Assembly (NCBI RefSeq): GCF_025660475.1
Contig: NZ_JAOUSF010000004.1
Coordinates: forward strand, 62,001-126,000
Source: Perspicuibacillus lycopersici
GTDB lineage: Bacteria; Bacillota; Bacilli; Bacillales; Caldibacillaceae
Direction of reading: 5' to 3'
DNA length: 64,000 nt
Shown here in pieces: positions 28,010 to 37,047 of the stretch. The notes below the pieces were generated by a model, which saw only the letters and a list, made by a program, of their open reading frames with translations, made no database searches and had not been told where the DNA came from. Position 1 is the first letter of the stretch. Every line of letters begins with the position of its first letter. The position numbers and the translations under genes were made by a program.

Positions 28010-28040
28010 TTAGGCGGTACTTCAGTCGGGTACCGCCTAA
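28010..28040 (+). repeat. Perfect stem-loop between the two GH3 genes
   Basis: TTAGGCGGTAC and GTACCGCCTAA form an 11-bp perfect stem with a nine-base loop. No T-run follows, so it more likely tunes mRNA stability or processing than ends transcription. Confidence 0.7.
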
Positions 28041-28064
28041 TGCAATAAAAATGAGGAATCGAAC

Positions 28065-30512
28065 ATGAAATACAATAATTTAATAGATAAAATGACATTG
28101 GAAGAAAAGGCATCCTTAATGTCAGGAAAAGATTTCTGGCAAACCATGGACATTGAACGCCTTGGAATCAAAAGTATGTTTCTTGCCGATGGACCTCATG
28201 GGATTAGAAAACAGGCAGAGGCAGCAGATCACCTTGGCCTTAATGCAAGTATTCCAGCCACCTGTTTTCCTACTGCTGCCACTTTAGCAAACAGTTGGAA
28301 TGAAGTACTAGGAGAAAAAATCGGTAATTACCTAGGGAAGGAAGCCGTTGCACAGAAAGTAAACGTCCTTCTTGGACCTGGTATTAATATGAAAAGAAAT
28401 CCTCTAGCTGGAAGAAATTTCGAGTATTTTAGTGAAGATCCATATTTAGCAGGAAAAATGGCTGCTGGTATGATTAGAGGGATACAGTCCCATGGAATAT
28501 CTGCTTGTGTTAAACATTTTGCAGTAAATAATCAAGAAGAAAGAAGAATGTCGATTGATACAATTGTAGATGAACGGACACTTCGCGAAATTTATTTGAC
28601 GGCCTTTGAAATTGCTATTAAAGAAGGTAAAACAAAAACAGTCATGTCCTCTTATAATATGCTAAATGGTGCATACACAAATGAAAACATTCACTTAATG
28701 CGGGGTATCCTTCGGAATGAATGGAATTTTGATGGTGTTGTGGTCACTGATTGGGGAGGAAGCAATGATCGTGTAGAAGGTTTAATAGCTGGTAATGAAT
28801 TAGAAATGCCTACAACTGCTGGGGAGACAAATGAAGAAATTATTCAAGCAATAAAGGATGGTAGATTACAAGAAGAAGTATTAGACGAATGTGTTGACCG
28901 ATTACTTGATTTAATTTTTACAACAGAGCAAGCCTTCAAACAACCTACAATAAGGATTAATCAAGAAGAGCATCATAAAGTGGCACAAATGGCTGCAGAA
29001 GAATCTATTGTTCTTCTGAAAAATGAAGATCATATCTTACCTTTAGAAAAAGGGAAAAAGGTGGCGGTAATTGGAGATTTTGCGCAAAATGCAAGATATC
29101 AAGGAGCGGGATCATCCATTGTAAATCCTACCATATTAAATCATACATTAGAGTGTCTAGAAGACTCAGGGATTACTAGCATTGGTTTTGAGGCTGGGTT
29201 TGAACGGTATGGAAAAAGAAGTCAGAAAAAAATAGATCGTGCATGTGCCTTAGCAAAAGATGCAGATGTCGTTCTTTTATATATTGGATTAGATGAAGCG
29301 ACAGAGGCTGAAGGTTTAGATAGGCAAAGCATGAAGATTCCAGAAAATCAAATAGAGTTATTATATGCTTTGCATCAGGTGAACGAAAATATCGTAGCAG
29401 TTCTTTCTTGTGGATCTGTTGTCGAAATGCCTTGGATAAACAAAGTGAAGGGGCTTGTACATAGTTACTTGGCAGGGCAGGCAGGAGCAAGAGCGATTCT
29501 TAATATCCTTTCAGGAGAAGTGAATCCATCTGGAAAACTAGCAGAAACCTATCCATTACGTTATCAAGACACTCCTTCTTATCATAACTTTCCTGGTAAA
29601 GAAGTAAGTGTTGAATATCGAGAAGGAATATATATAGGTTATCGCTATTATGATACTGCAAAGGTAGAGGTTCTTTTCCCATTTGGGTATGGATTAAGCT
29701 ATACAACTTTTGACTACTCAAACATTCAGGTAGAAAAGGATAGCGTGACATTCACTTTAACTAATAGTGGAACTCGCGATGGTATGGAAGTTGTACAGTT
29801 ATACGTTGGAAGCAAATCTGATGTAATTTTTAGACCGGAAAAAGAACTAAAGGGATTTACAAAGGTTTATTTACTGGCAGGAGAATCGAAAACAGTGACT
29901 ATCCCATTTGATGATAAAACATTTCGATATTTTAATGTGAAAACCAATAAGTGGGAAGTTGAAGAAGCAGAGTACGAGGTTATGATTGCAGCATCAAGTG
30001 CTGATATTCGATTATCAGCTAAGATTTTTGTTACAGGAACAGGAGCACCCTCCCCGTATAATAGAGTGGAGCTACCAAGTTATTTTTCAGGCAAAGTGAA
30101 TAATGTTGGGGTAGATGAGTTTGAAAGACTACTTGGACATAAAGTCCCTACATCCAAATGGGATCGAAACAAACCACTTGGATATAATGATACAATTGCT
30201 CAATGTCAATATGCCAAGGGGAGAATTGCTAGGTTTGCATTTCATTCTATTAATTTTGCACATTGGTTCTTTCGAAAGATTGGAAAGCGAAGTACGGCAA
30301 ATCTGATTATGATGTCGGTCTATCATATGCCGTTTCGAGGTATTGCGAGAATGACAGGTGGCATTATTAATATGCCAATGTTAGATGGAATCTTATTAAT
30401 TGTAAATGGTCACTTCTTTAAGGGAATGAAAACAGTGCTTAAAGAAAGAAGTAAAAAGGTGAAGGTAGCAAAAATAGAAAAAAACATAGCGGGTTCTGCA
30501 AAGGAGTTGTAA
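28065..30512 (+). CDS. GH3 family glycosidase with a hydrophobic C-terminal extension
   Basis: 815 residues in the normal GH3 order: TIM barrel (1-280; MFLADGPHGIRKQAEAA, GRNFEYFSEDPYLAGKMAAG, CVKHFAVNNQEERR; nucleophile Asp229 in GVVVTDWGGSNDR), alpha/beta domain (~320-530, EESIVLLKNEDHILPLEKGK) and fibronectin-III-like domain (~560-650). There is no signal peptide. After the usual end, ~150 residues are added, with amphipathic or weakly hydrophobic helices such as RIARFAFHSINFAHWFFRKI and MLDGILLIVNGHFFKGMKTV and a lysine-rich tail, suggesting attachment to the inner face of the membrane. ATG behind GAGGAAT. It ends six bases before the GtrA-like gene. Confidence 0.92.
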   Translation: MKYNNLIDKMTLEEKASLMSGKDFWQTMDIERLGIKSMFLADGPHGIRKQAEAADHLGLNASIPATCFPTAATLANSWNEVLGEKIGNYLGKEAVAQKVNVLLGPGINMKRNPLAGRNFEYFSEDPYLAGKMAAGMIRGIQSHGISACVKHFAVNNQEERRMSIDTIVDERTLREIYLTAFEIAIKEGKTKTVMSSYNMLNGAYTNENIHLMRGILRNEWNFDGVVVTDWGGSNDRVEGLIAGNELEMPTTAGETNEEIIQAIKDGRLQEEVLDECVDRLLDLIFTTEQAFKQPTIRINQEEHHKVAQMAAEESIVLLKNEDHILPLEKGKKVAVIGDFAQNARYQGAGSSIVNPTILNHTLECLEDSGITSIGFEAGFERYGKRSQKKIDRACALAKDADVVLLYIGLDEATEAEGLDRQSMKIPENQIELLYALHQVNENIVAVLSCGSVVEMPWINKVKGLVHSYLAGQAGARAILNILSGEVNPSGKLAETYPLRYQDTPSYHNFPGKEVSVEYREGIYIGYRYYDTAKVEVLFPFGYGLSYTTFDYSNIQVEKDSVTFTLTNSGTRDGMEVVQLYVGSKSDVIFRPEKELKGFTKVYLLAGESKTVTIPFDDKTFRYFNVKTNKWEVEEAEYEVMIAASSADIRLSAKIFVTGTGAPSPYNRVELPSYFSGKVNNVGVDEFERLLGHKVPTSKWDRNKPLGYNDTIAQCQYAKGRIARFAFHSINFAHWFFRKIGKRSTANLIMMSVYHMPFRGIARMTGGIINMPMLDGILLIVNGHFFKGMKTVLKERSKKVKVAKIEKNIAGSAKEL

Positions 30513-30518
30513 AATAAT

Positions 30519-31151
30519 ATGAGTAACTTGAATATCAAGAATAATAAAATTGTTACAGGAACAGTAGGATATTGGAAAAATTATAAAGAGAAGCATCCGA
30601 ATATTGCACAATTTCTAGTTTTTTTCATGCTGAGTAATGGGATAACTCTATTACAGCTTATATTAATGCCCGTTTTTAAAAGCATCTTTGCGAATACTTC
30701 TCTAGTAACTACTAGTTTCCAAGTTTTACAGTTTGGTCATAACTTTGATGGAACCCCCTATTATATTTTTGATTACGCGGCTGGATCACTTGCTTCAGGT
30801 GGTGGCGGAGGACTTGCTTATTTCCTTGCTGTTCAAATAACCATTGGTATTGCACAAGTGATTAACTTTTTTGCACAACGTAATATTACCTTTAAATCAA
30901 ACAGTAATGTATGGACGGCTGCATTTTGGTATGTCGTAGCCTACATTATTATTACAATTGGTGCCGCTGCTGCACAAGGATTTTATAAAGCGCCAATCTA
31001 TAATTTAATGATGAATACATGGGGAATGGGATCTGTAGGCGAAACAACGGCTGATGTCTTTACGATGATTATTAACAGTGCGATTTCGTTCTGGGTATTC
31101 TTCCCAATCTTTAAGATAATTTTTAAACAAGAGCCAGAAAAAAAGGCTTAG
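30519..31151 (+). CDS. GtrA-like polytopic membrane protein
   Basis: 210 residues with four hydrophobic helices (~28-50, 100-120, 135-155, 180-200). The segment VINFFAQRNITFKSNSNVW matches the GtrA-family pattern in which a helix ends in N-F-x-x-x-R/K-x-x-x-F. GtrA proteins are thought to help move polyprenyl-linked sugars across the membrane. Between helices 1 and 2 is a loop with AGSLASGGGGGLAYFLAV, longer than usual. GtrA membership is probable, not certain. It is tightly packed between the second GH3 gene and the GT2 gene. Confidence 0.72.
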   Translation: MSNLNIKNNKIVTGTVGYWKNYKEKHPNIAQFLVFFMLSNGITLLQLILMPVFKSIFANTSLVTTSFQVLQFGHNFDGTPYYIFDYAAGSLASGGGGGLAYFLAVQITIGIAQVINFFAQRNITFKSNSNVWTAAFWYVVAYIIITIGAAAAQGFYKAPIYNLMMNTWGMGSVGETTADVFTMIINSAISFWVFFPIFKIIFKQEPEKKA

Positions 31152-31167
31152 AAGAGGTAGAGTGCAT

Positions 31168-32184
31168 ATGAAATTATTATCAGTAGTAATTCCTTGCTAT
31201 AATTCAGAAGAATATATGAGATATTGCATAGAATCCCTTTTGCCCGGCGGTGAAGGCGTCGAGCTGCTGATAGTAAATGATGGCTCCGTTGATAAAACAG
31301 GAGAAATTGCAGATGAATATGCAAATCGATATCCAACGATTGTCAAAGCGATCCATCAGGAAAATGGCGGCCATGGAGAAGCTGTTAATACAGGGATTCG
31401 AAATGCGACGGGTAGTTATTTTAAGGTTGTTGATAGTGATGATTGGGTAGATATTAGAGCGTATCTTAAAGTTTTACAATCAATACGAAGCTTTGTTATG
31501 GAACAAAAAAAAGTAGATATGATCATTAGTAATTTTGTGTACGAAAAAGAGGGTGCGAAATATAAGAAGGTAATGAAGTATGAAAATGTTCTCCCTATAG
31601 GAGAAATCTTTTCTTGGGATGACATCAAACCATTTCGTAAAGGTCAATACCTATTGATGCATTCGCTTATATATCGTACCCAATTAGTTAGAGAAAGTGG
31701 GCTTGTACTTCCGAAGCATACATTTTATGTGGATAATCTCTTCGTGTACGCTCCCCTTCAGTATGTAAAAACAATGTATTATATCAATGTGGATTTTTAT
31801 AGATACTTTATTGGCAGAGAGGATCAATCTGTTCAAGAAAAAATAATGATTAAACGAATAGATCAACAGATAAAAGTAAATAAACTTATGATCGATCACG
31901 TACCTCTAAATTCGATAACCAATCCAAACCTACGCGAATATCTGTTACATCACCTGGAAATTGTCACAGTAGTTTCTGCCATTTTATTGATACGTTCAGG
32001 TACGCCTGAAAATTTACAAAAGAAAAAAGAGCTTTGGAAATATATTAAAGAAAAAGATGTAGAATTATACCATGATATTCGCTATGGCATTATGGGGCAA
32101 TTAATGAATTTACCTGGCCGACCAGGCCGTAGCATTTCGGTAGGTGCTTATAAAATATCGCAGAAGCTTGTCGGTTTTAATTAA
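31168..32184 (+). CDS. Glycosyltransferase family 2 protein
   Basis: 338 residues from ATG 31168; GTG 31162 is an alternative start, with GAGG at 31153. The GT-A fold begins LLSVVIPCYNSEEYMRYCIE, followed by LLIVNDGSVDKTGEIADEYA, HQENGGHGEAVNTGIRNATG and the metal-binding motif VDSDDW. The C-terminal third is helical without clear membrane spans, so it is a cytoplasmic, nucleotide-sugar-using enzyme. With UDP-galactopyranose mutase next to it, UDP-galactofuranose is a plausible donor (inference). It ends in a strong terminator, but the mutase gene 120 bp later is probably functionally linked. Confidence 0.92.
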   Translation: MKLLSVVIPCYNSEEYMRYCIESLLPGGEGVELLIVNDGSVDKTGEIADEYANRYPTIVKAIHQENGGHGEAVNTGIRNATGSYFKVVDSDDWVDIRAYLKVLQSIRSFVMEQKKVDMIISNFVYEKEGAKYKKVMKYENVLPIGEIFSWDDIKPFRKGQYLLMHSLIYRTQLVRESGLVLPKHTFYVDNLFVYAPLQYVKTMYYINVDFYRYFIGREDQSVQEKIMIKRIDQQIKVNKLMIDHVPLNSITNPNLREYLLHHLEIVTVVSAILLIRSGTPENLQKKKELWKYIKEKDVELYHDIRYGIMGQLMNLPGRPGRSISVGAYKISQKLVGFN

Positions 32185-32194
32185 AATAACTTTG

Positions 32195-32236
32195 AAAATA
32201 GCTATCTAAGAGGAAAAAGATTAGATAGCTATTTTT
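32195..32236 (+). terminator. Terminator between the GT2 gene and glf
   Basis: AAAATAGCTATCTAA (32195-32209) pairs perfectly with TTAGATAGCTATTTT (32221-32235). Read-through would be partial, or glf has its own promoter. Confidence 0.85.
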
Positions 32237-32302
32237 ACATGTTATCTAGGGGAAAATAACAAAAACAAATCAAACCTAGATAGTCCCTTGGAGGTAATTA
32301 GA

Positions 32303-33409
32303 ATGAAATATGATTATTTAGTTGTTGGGTCGGGATTGTTTGGAAGTACATTTGCTTATGAGGCTGCTAAAAGGGGAAAAAGAGTAAAGGTTATTGAAAA
32401 GCGAAACCATATTGGTGGAAATATATATACGGAAGATGTTGATGGCATTCAAGTGCATAAATATGGTGCACATATTTTTCATACTAATGATGAGGAAATA
32501 TGGGATTATGTTAATCAATTTGCAGCTTTTAATCGCTATACGAATAGCCCGATAGCGAACTACAAAGGGGAGATATATAATCTACCATTTAACATGAATA
32601 CCTTTTATAAGCTATGGGGAGTTACTACACCAGAAGAAGCAAAGGAGGAAATTGAGAAACAAAGAAAAAAAGCGGGAATTGGAGAGCCTAAAAATCTAGA
32701 GGAACAGGCGATATCTTTAGTCGGTACGGATATTTATGAGCGGTTAATAAAAGGTTATACTGAGAAACAGTGGGGGAGAAAAGCGACAGATTTACCTTCC
32801 TTTATTATTAAACGGCTCCCAGTTCGATTTACATACGATAATAATTATTTTAATGATCGCTATCAAGGAATACCGATTGGTGGCTACACGCAAATAGTCG
32901 AGAAAATGCTTGCTAGCGATTTAATAGAAATAGAATTAAATAAAGATTTTTTTATGAACAAGGATGAGTACGTTCAGACGTACCCTAAAATTATATATAC
33001 AGGGATGATTGATCAATTTTTTGATTATACGTATGGAGAATTGGAATATCGAAGTTTGCAGTTTGAATCGACCATACTAAACCAAGAAAATTATCAGGGA
33101 AACGCGGTTGTTAATTATACTGATGCAGAGACCCCATTTACACGTATCATTGAGCATAAACATTTTGAATTTGGTAATCAGCATAAAACTATTATTACGA
33201 AAGAGTACCCAAGAAAATGGAAAAGAGGGGATGAACCGTACTATCCAGTAAATGATGATAAAAATAATGAGAAATATCGTAAGTATCGTAAACTTGCAGA
33301 GGACCAACCGAATATTATTTTTGGTGGGCGGCTAGGAAGGTATCAGTACTATGATATGCATCAAGTAATTGCAGCAGCATTAGCTGTAGTGAAAAAAGAA
33401 TTTCGATGA
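32303..33409 (+). CDS. glf: UDP-galactopyranose mutase
   Basis: Flavoenzyme that converts UDP-galactopyranose into UDP-galactofuranose, the donor for galactofuranose-containing surface glycans. 368 residues from ATG 32303 behind GGAGG. The N-terminal FAD-binding fold is YDYLVVGSGLFGSTFAYEAA, then VIEKRNHIGGNIYTED and HKYGAHIFHTNDEEIWDYVN. Active-site motifs GYTEKQWGRKATDLP, RLPVRFTYDNNYFNDRYQGI and IPIGGYTQ, and the C-terminal GGRLGRYQYYDMHQVIAAAL, are all intact. It is the last gene of the glycan module. Confidence 0.96.
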   Translation: MKYDYLVVGSGLFGSTFAYEAAKRGKRVKVIEKRNHIGGNIYTEDVDGIQVHKYGAHIFHTNDEEIWDYVNQFAAFNRYTNSPIANYKGEIYNLPFNMNTFYKLWGVTTPEEAKEEIEKQRKKAGIGEPKNLEEQAISLVGTDIYERLIKGYTEKQWGRKATDLPSFIIKRLPVRFTYDNNYFNDRYQGIPIGGYTQIVEKMLASDLIEIELNKDFFMNKDEYVQTYPKIIYTGMIDQFFDYTYGELEYRSLQFESTILNQENYQGNAVVNYTDAETPFTRIIEHKHFEFGNQHKTIITKEYPRKWKRGDEPYYPVNDDKNNEKYRKYRKLAEDQPNIIFGGRLGRYQYYDMHQVIAAALAVVKKEFR

Positions 33410-33435
33410 TGCCTAAGCTTTAGATAGGAATAAGC

Positions 33436-33466
33436 AAAAAAGGAATCCGCCATGGATTCCTTTTTA
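33436..33466. terminator. Bidirectional terminator between glf and the LysM-3D gene
   Basis: GGAATCC/GGATTCC stem with a five-base loop, flanked by an A-run on the left and a T-run on the right, between convergent genes. Confidence 0.85.
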
Positions 33467-33483
33467 TTCAAATAGTTTATCTA

Positions 33484-34488
33484 TTAATCTAATATCGTTA
33501 CCTTTAATTGCTTCACTCCAAAATTAATAGCATCCGCTTTCGAAGGTACAAAGATGTCAATTTTATTTCCTTTAATACCACCGCCAGTATCTCCAGCAAT
33601 TGCTTCACCGTAGCCTTCTACATAAACTTTACTACCTAGCGGAATGACGTCAGGGTCGACAGAAATTACTTTTGCATCTGGGTTTGCTTTCAAATCAATT
33701 CCGGTAGCAGTAACACCAGAGCATCCTTCACAGGAAGCAGTATAAGCAGTAGCCTCCACAATAATTTCCTTTTTATTTGCATCATCTTTTGTAGTTGTTT
33801 TTTCTTTTGCTGTATTTTCCGATGCAGTTGAAGGAGCAGTTACTTTTGCGGTACTTTCTTCAGCCGCATCATTTGTTGTAGCATTTCCCTTTTCTGCACT
33901 GCTGGATGCAACCTCATTGTTAGCGGAAGAAGATTTTTCATCTATACGAGTTTCCTTCTCAGATGAAGCTTTTCCTTCACTAGTAGTAGTCGTATTTGAA
34001 TCGGCAAAGATTACTAGCTCTAATCCGGGATGAATAAGATCGGAATCTAATTGATTCCATCCCTTTATTTTCGAAACAGATGTATTAAATTTTTCTGCGA
34101 TTTCCGATAAAGTATCTCCTTTTTCCACAGTGTATTCCTGTGCAATAGTAAGGACATCTCCTGGGTGAATGAGATCAGAATCGATTTGACTCCAATTTTT
34201 TATTTGTGCAACGGTTATATGATGATTGTTGGCAATGTCCCAAAGGGTATCGCCATTTTTAACAATATATTCACTAGGTCGAGTAACCGTAAGGATATCC
34301 CCTGGATGAATAAGGTCTGTTGATAGATGATTTATTGTTTGAATTTCTTCAACAGATGTTTTATTAGCAAGGGCTAAATCCGAAAGGGTATCCCCTTTTT
34401 GTACAGTAATAGTTGCAGCTTGAACATTCGCACTAACAGTTAAAGTAAGTGCAGCAACTGGTACAATAGATATGATTTTTTTAAGCAT
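33484..34488 (-). CDS. Secreted LysM-3D domain cell-wall protein
   Basis: 334 residues. A signal peptide (1-24, cleavage near VQA) is followed by three LysM peptidoglycan-binding repeats (~27-70, 72-115, 118-160; each starting with TVQKGDTL, IVKNGDTL or TVEKGDTL and ending LIHPG). A Ser/Thr/Glu/Lys linker (~165-240) leads to a C-terminal 3D domain with VEATAYTASCEGCSGVTATG and GDTGGGIKGNKIDIFVPS, whose Asp residues are the expected catalytic set of this lytic-transglycosylase-like fold. This is the layout of YocH/YabE-type muralytic enzymes. ATG start behind GGAGG. Confidence 0.93.
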   Translation of the reverse strand: MLKKIISIVPVAALTLTVSANVQAATITVQKGDTLSDLALANKTSVEEIQTINHLSTDLIHPGDILTVTRPSEYIVKNGDTLWDIANNHHITVAQIKNWSQIDSDLIHPGDVLTIAQEYTVEKGDTLSEIAEKFNTSVSKIKGWNQLDSDLIHPGLELVIFADSNTTTTSEGKASSEKETRIDEKSSSANNEVASSSAEKGNATTNDAAEESTAKVTAPSTASENTAKEKTTTKDDANKKEIIVEATAYTASCEGCSGVTATGIDLKANPDAKVISVDPDVIPLGSKVYVEGYGEAIAGDTGGGIKGNKIDIFVPSKADAINFGVKQLKVTILD

Positions 34489-34783
34489 TTATTTTACCTC
34501 CATGTTCTTGTTGCATGTATAATGCTACCACAGAATCTCCAGAGAAAAAGAACAAGGACTTGTTAATTCGTTTACGGTAATGGCAATTATATTGCAATAA
34601 CATTTCCAATATTAATAGGTAATCAAGATAGTAAAACCCCTTCCATTGCTTGTTTACAAAGTAAAGCTCCCCTTTTATTTCTAGGTCTCTTATATTTCTT
34701 ACGTTACGAGGAGGTTGCTATAATGAAGTCTCTCGTGTATAAAGGATAAGAAAGAAACAATTTACACATATAGGAGATTTATT

Positions 34784-35263
34784 ATGGATAATAACGATAT
34801 ATTAATTCGATTACGATATGCTTTGGAGTTAAAAAATAAAGAAATGGCGGAGATTTTCCAACTTGGTGGCGAAGAACTATCGGTGCCTGAGGTGATCAAA
34901 ATACTTACTAAATCGGACGCTGAAGAAGAGCAAATTAGATGTGATAACAATATGTTAGATGCATTTTTAAATGGATTGATCATCTATAAACGAGGAAAAC
35001 AGGATTCACAGCCAAATAAGCCGGATTCATCCATCCATTCGATGAAGAAACATTCGAATAATCTGCTATTAAAGAAGGTGAAAATCGCATTAGCCTTCAC
35101 TACGGAAGAAATGCTAGAAATTTTTGAAAGTGCAGGTATAACAGTTTCCAAAGGTGAGCTTGGTGCCTTTTTAAGAAAAGAGGGGCATAAAAATTATAAA
35201 GAGTGCGGAGATAAATATGCTAGGAATTTCTTAAAAGGGTTGGCTATAAAATATAGGGGATAG
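34784..35263 (+). CDS. DUF1456 family protein (YehS-like)
   Basis: 159 residues built from two copies of the ~65-residue DUF1456 helical unit: ILIRLRYALELKNKEMAEIF near the start and LLKKVKIALAFTTEEMLEIF from residue ~88, joined by a lysine-rich linker. Each unit has the pattern of a short helix-turn-helix-like bundle. The family is widespread, cytoplasmic and of unknown role. ATG start behind AGGAG. It is followed after three bases by the YgjP-like gene, so the two are co-transcribed. Confidence 0.9.
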   Translation: MDNNDILIRLRYALELKNKEMAEIFQLGGEELSVPEVIKILTKSDAEEEQIRCDNNMLDAFLNGLIIYKRGKQDSQPNKPDSSIHSMKKHSNNLLLKKVKIALAFTTEEMLEIFESAGITVSKGELGAFLRKEGHKNYKECGDKYARNFLKGLAIKYRG

Positions 35264-35266
35264 TGT

Positions 35267-35983
35267 ATGAAGGAGATCACATATAGCTATTTAGGAAAGA
35301 CAGTCCGTGTTGCAATTAAGTATAAAAATCGATCCTCGATTGGAATTACAATTGATGGTTATCAGAATATAGAAGTACAGGCTCCGAAAGGGACATTAGA
35401 TGATAGTATAGAGGAGCTTTTAGAGAAAAATTGGACGCCGATTCAGCAGAAATTAAACGAAATAAAAGAACGGCAGAATGGCCCAAAGAAAAAAAGCTAT
35501 TCGAATGGGGAACGTTTTCTATATTTAGGAAATGCTTATCCGATAGAAATAATAGAAGATGAATGTATTCAAAAGGAACATGTAATCGTTCAAGGGAATA
35601 AATTATTACTGTATGTAAAAGCATATGACGAGGAAAAAATTCAACAAATAATGAAACGATTTTACTACAAGCAGTGTAAGGTATTAATAGAAAAAAGCAT
35701 TTCCACCTATCAAAGTTATTTCAAAATGAAACCACGTGCGATTCGAATTACCGAAAGTAAAACGACATGGGGAACGAGTGATGCAAATCACCAGCTGACA
35801 TTTAATAGGAAATTAGCGATGGCGCCACAGGAAGTAATCGATTATGTCGTGATTCATGAAATGTGCCATATGGTCCATCTGAATCATGATCGTTCGTTTT
35901 GGCGTCTCGTTGGAAAAATAATGCCTGATTATAAGGATAAGGAAAACTGGTTGACCTCTTCTGGCTGGAAAATGACGGTGTAA
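35267..35983 (+). CDS. YgjP-like M48-type metallopeptidase (DUF45)
   Basis: 238 residues. The N-terminal half is beta-rich (SIGITIDGYQNIEVQAPKGT, the domain's usual start). The zinc site is HEMCH in YVVIHEMCHMVHLNHDRSFW, with the third ligand in the following H-x-x-x-F/W segment, and WGTSDANHQLTFNRKLAMAP precedes it as in all YgjP/SprT-like relatives. Substrate is unknown. ATG at 35267 lies three bases after the DUF1456 stop and uses a GGGGA site inside the end of that gene. Confidence 0.9.
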   Translation: MKEITYSYLGKTVRVAIKYKNRSSIGITIDGYQNIEVQAPKGTLDDSIEELLEKNWTPIQQKLNEIKERQNGPKKKSYSNGERFLYLGNAYPIEIIEDECIQKEHVIVQGNKLLLYVKAYDEEKIQQIMKRFYYKQCKVLIEKSISTYQSYFKMKPRAIRITESKTTWGTSDANHQLTFNRKLAMAPQEVIDYVVIHEMCHMVHLNHDRSFWRLVGKIMPDYKDKENWLTSSGWKMTV

Positions 35984-36147
35984 CATAATTTAGCATAAAT
36001 TTTTACAGAAAAAATGATGGAATCATACTTATTAAATGATTTCATTTATGCTATCGTTATATTATCGGAAAATTATAATTCATTGAGATACAATATTTCT
36101 AGGGGATAAGGGAGTATTGTTTGCCAGAAATTTTAGGGGGAAAACAG

Positions 36148-36705
36148 GTGAAACAAACATTATTAATTATTGATGCTCAGCAAGAGTTAATCGAAGGGAA
36201 TCAAGAGGAACAACCAGTTTATCAAAAAGAGCAGCTAATTCGTATGATTAATAAAGTAATAGAAAAAGCGAATGATGCGGATGTACCAGTTGTATTTGTT
36301 AGAGATTTAGATGTTGCCGGAGGTCAGGGAGATGGGTTTCAGGTTCATCGGGATATTAATGTACCTGTCGGGTCAAAGATTTTTAACAAATATGCAACGA
36401 ATTCCTTTCATGGAACGGGCCTACTTGAACACTTACAATCGCAACAAATTGAGCATTTAGTAATTATGGGCTGTCAAACACAACACTGTATCGATACTGC
36501 TGTTCGAACAGCAACTGTTAGTGGCTTTGATGTCACATTAGTTGGAGACGGACATTCCACGACCGATAGTGTAGTGTTAAAAGCAGAACAAATTATTAGG
36601 CACCATAATAAAACACTTCATGGCCATTACAATGTCGAACATTTTTCCATGGTTAGAAATAGTGAAGAAGACTTATTTCAGCCAACACATTACCAATATC
36701 GATAA
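36148..36705 (+). CDS. Isochorismatase-like cysteine hydrolase
   Basis: 185 residues from GTG 36148, behind GGGGG, giving the typical start KQTLLIIDAQQELIEG. The catalytic triad of the family is visible: Asp in LIIDAQQ, Lys in GSKIFNKYATNSF, and Cys in GCQTQHCIDTAVRTATVSGF. Relatives hydrolyse amides or vinyl ethers such as isochorismate or nicotinamide; the actual substrate here is unknown. A TTG at 36121 also has GGGAG upstream and would add nine residues. Alone between two intergenic regions, with a terminator at 36747. Confidence 0.9.
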   Translation: MKQTLLIIDAQQELIEGNQEEQPVYQKEQLIRMINKVIEKANDADVPVVFVRDLDVAGGQGDGFQVHRDINVPVGSKIFNKYATNSFHGTGLLEHLQSQQIEHLVIMGCQTQHCIDTAVRTATVSGFDVTLVGDGHSTTDSVVLKAEQIIRHHNKTLHGHYNVEHFSMVRNSEEDLFQPTHYQYR

Positions 36706-36746
36706 TAGAAATGCATTCAGTTCCGAGTGATTTTTCAAAGCAGACA

Positions 36747-36784
36747 TAAAATCCCCTATTTCGTGAGAATGTGGGATTTTTTTT
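36747..36784 (+). terminator. Terminator after the isochorismatase-like gene
   Basis: AAAATCCC and GGGATTTT arms around a short loop, followed by eight T. Confidence 0.85.
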
Positions 36785-36947
36785 ATGCTAGAATCCATTG
36801 TTAGGTAAATACTCCAGTAATTTTGATAAACTTGACAAAAGAACATACTAATATAAGGGAGAGACACGGATGCTGTAGTAGTAGGGTATCGCCTTTCTTA
36901 TATTCCAGCAAAGGATAAAGGGCTGGTGGCAATTGGTGGAGCTTGCG

Positions 36948-37025
36948 ATGGCTGACTTTGATATTAATCGTTTAATGGCACTACTAAAGCTATTACCGGA
37001 AATAAAGAATGCATTAATAAAGTAA
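36948..37025 (+). CDS. Possible 25-codon small protein
   Basis: ATG 36948 lies nine bases after GGAG and encodes MADFDINRLMALLKLLPEIK plus NALIK, then TAA, an amphipathic helix. It is 22 bp before the next gene. The preceding bases (36853-36950) read in another frame as a decayed peptide. Could be a real small protein or the remnant of a larger one. Confidence 0.35.
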   Translation: MADFDINRLMALLKLLPEIKNALIK

Positions 37026-37047
37026 TTGTACATAAGGGGTCCTATTG

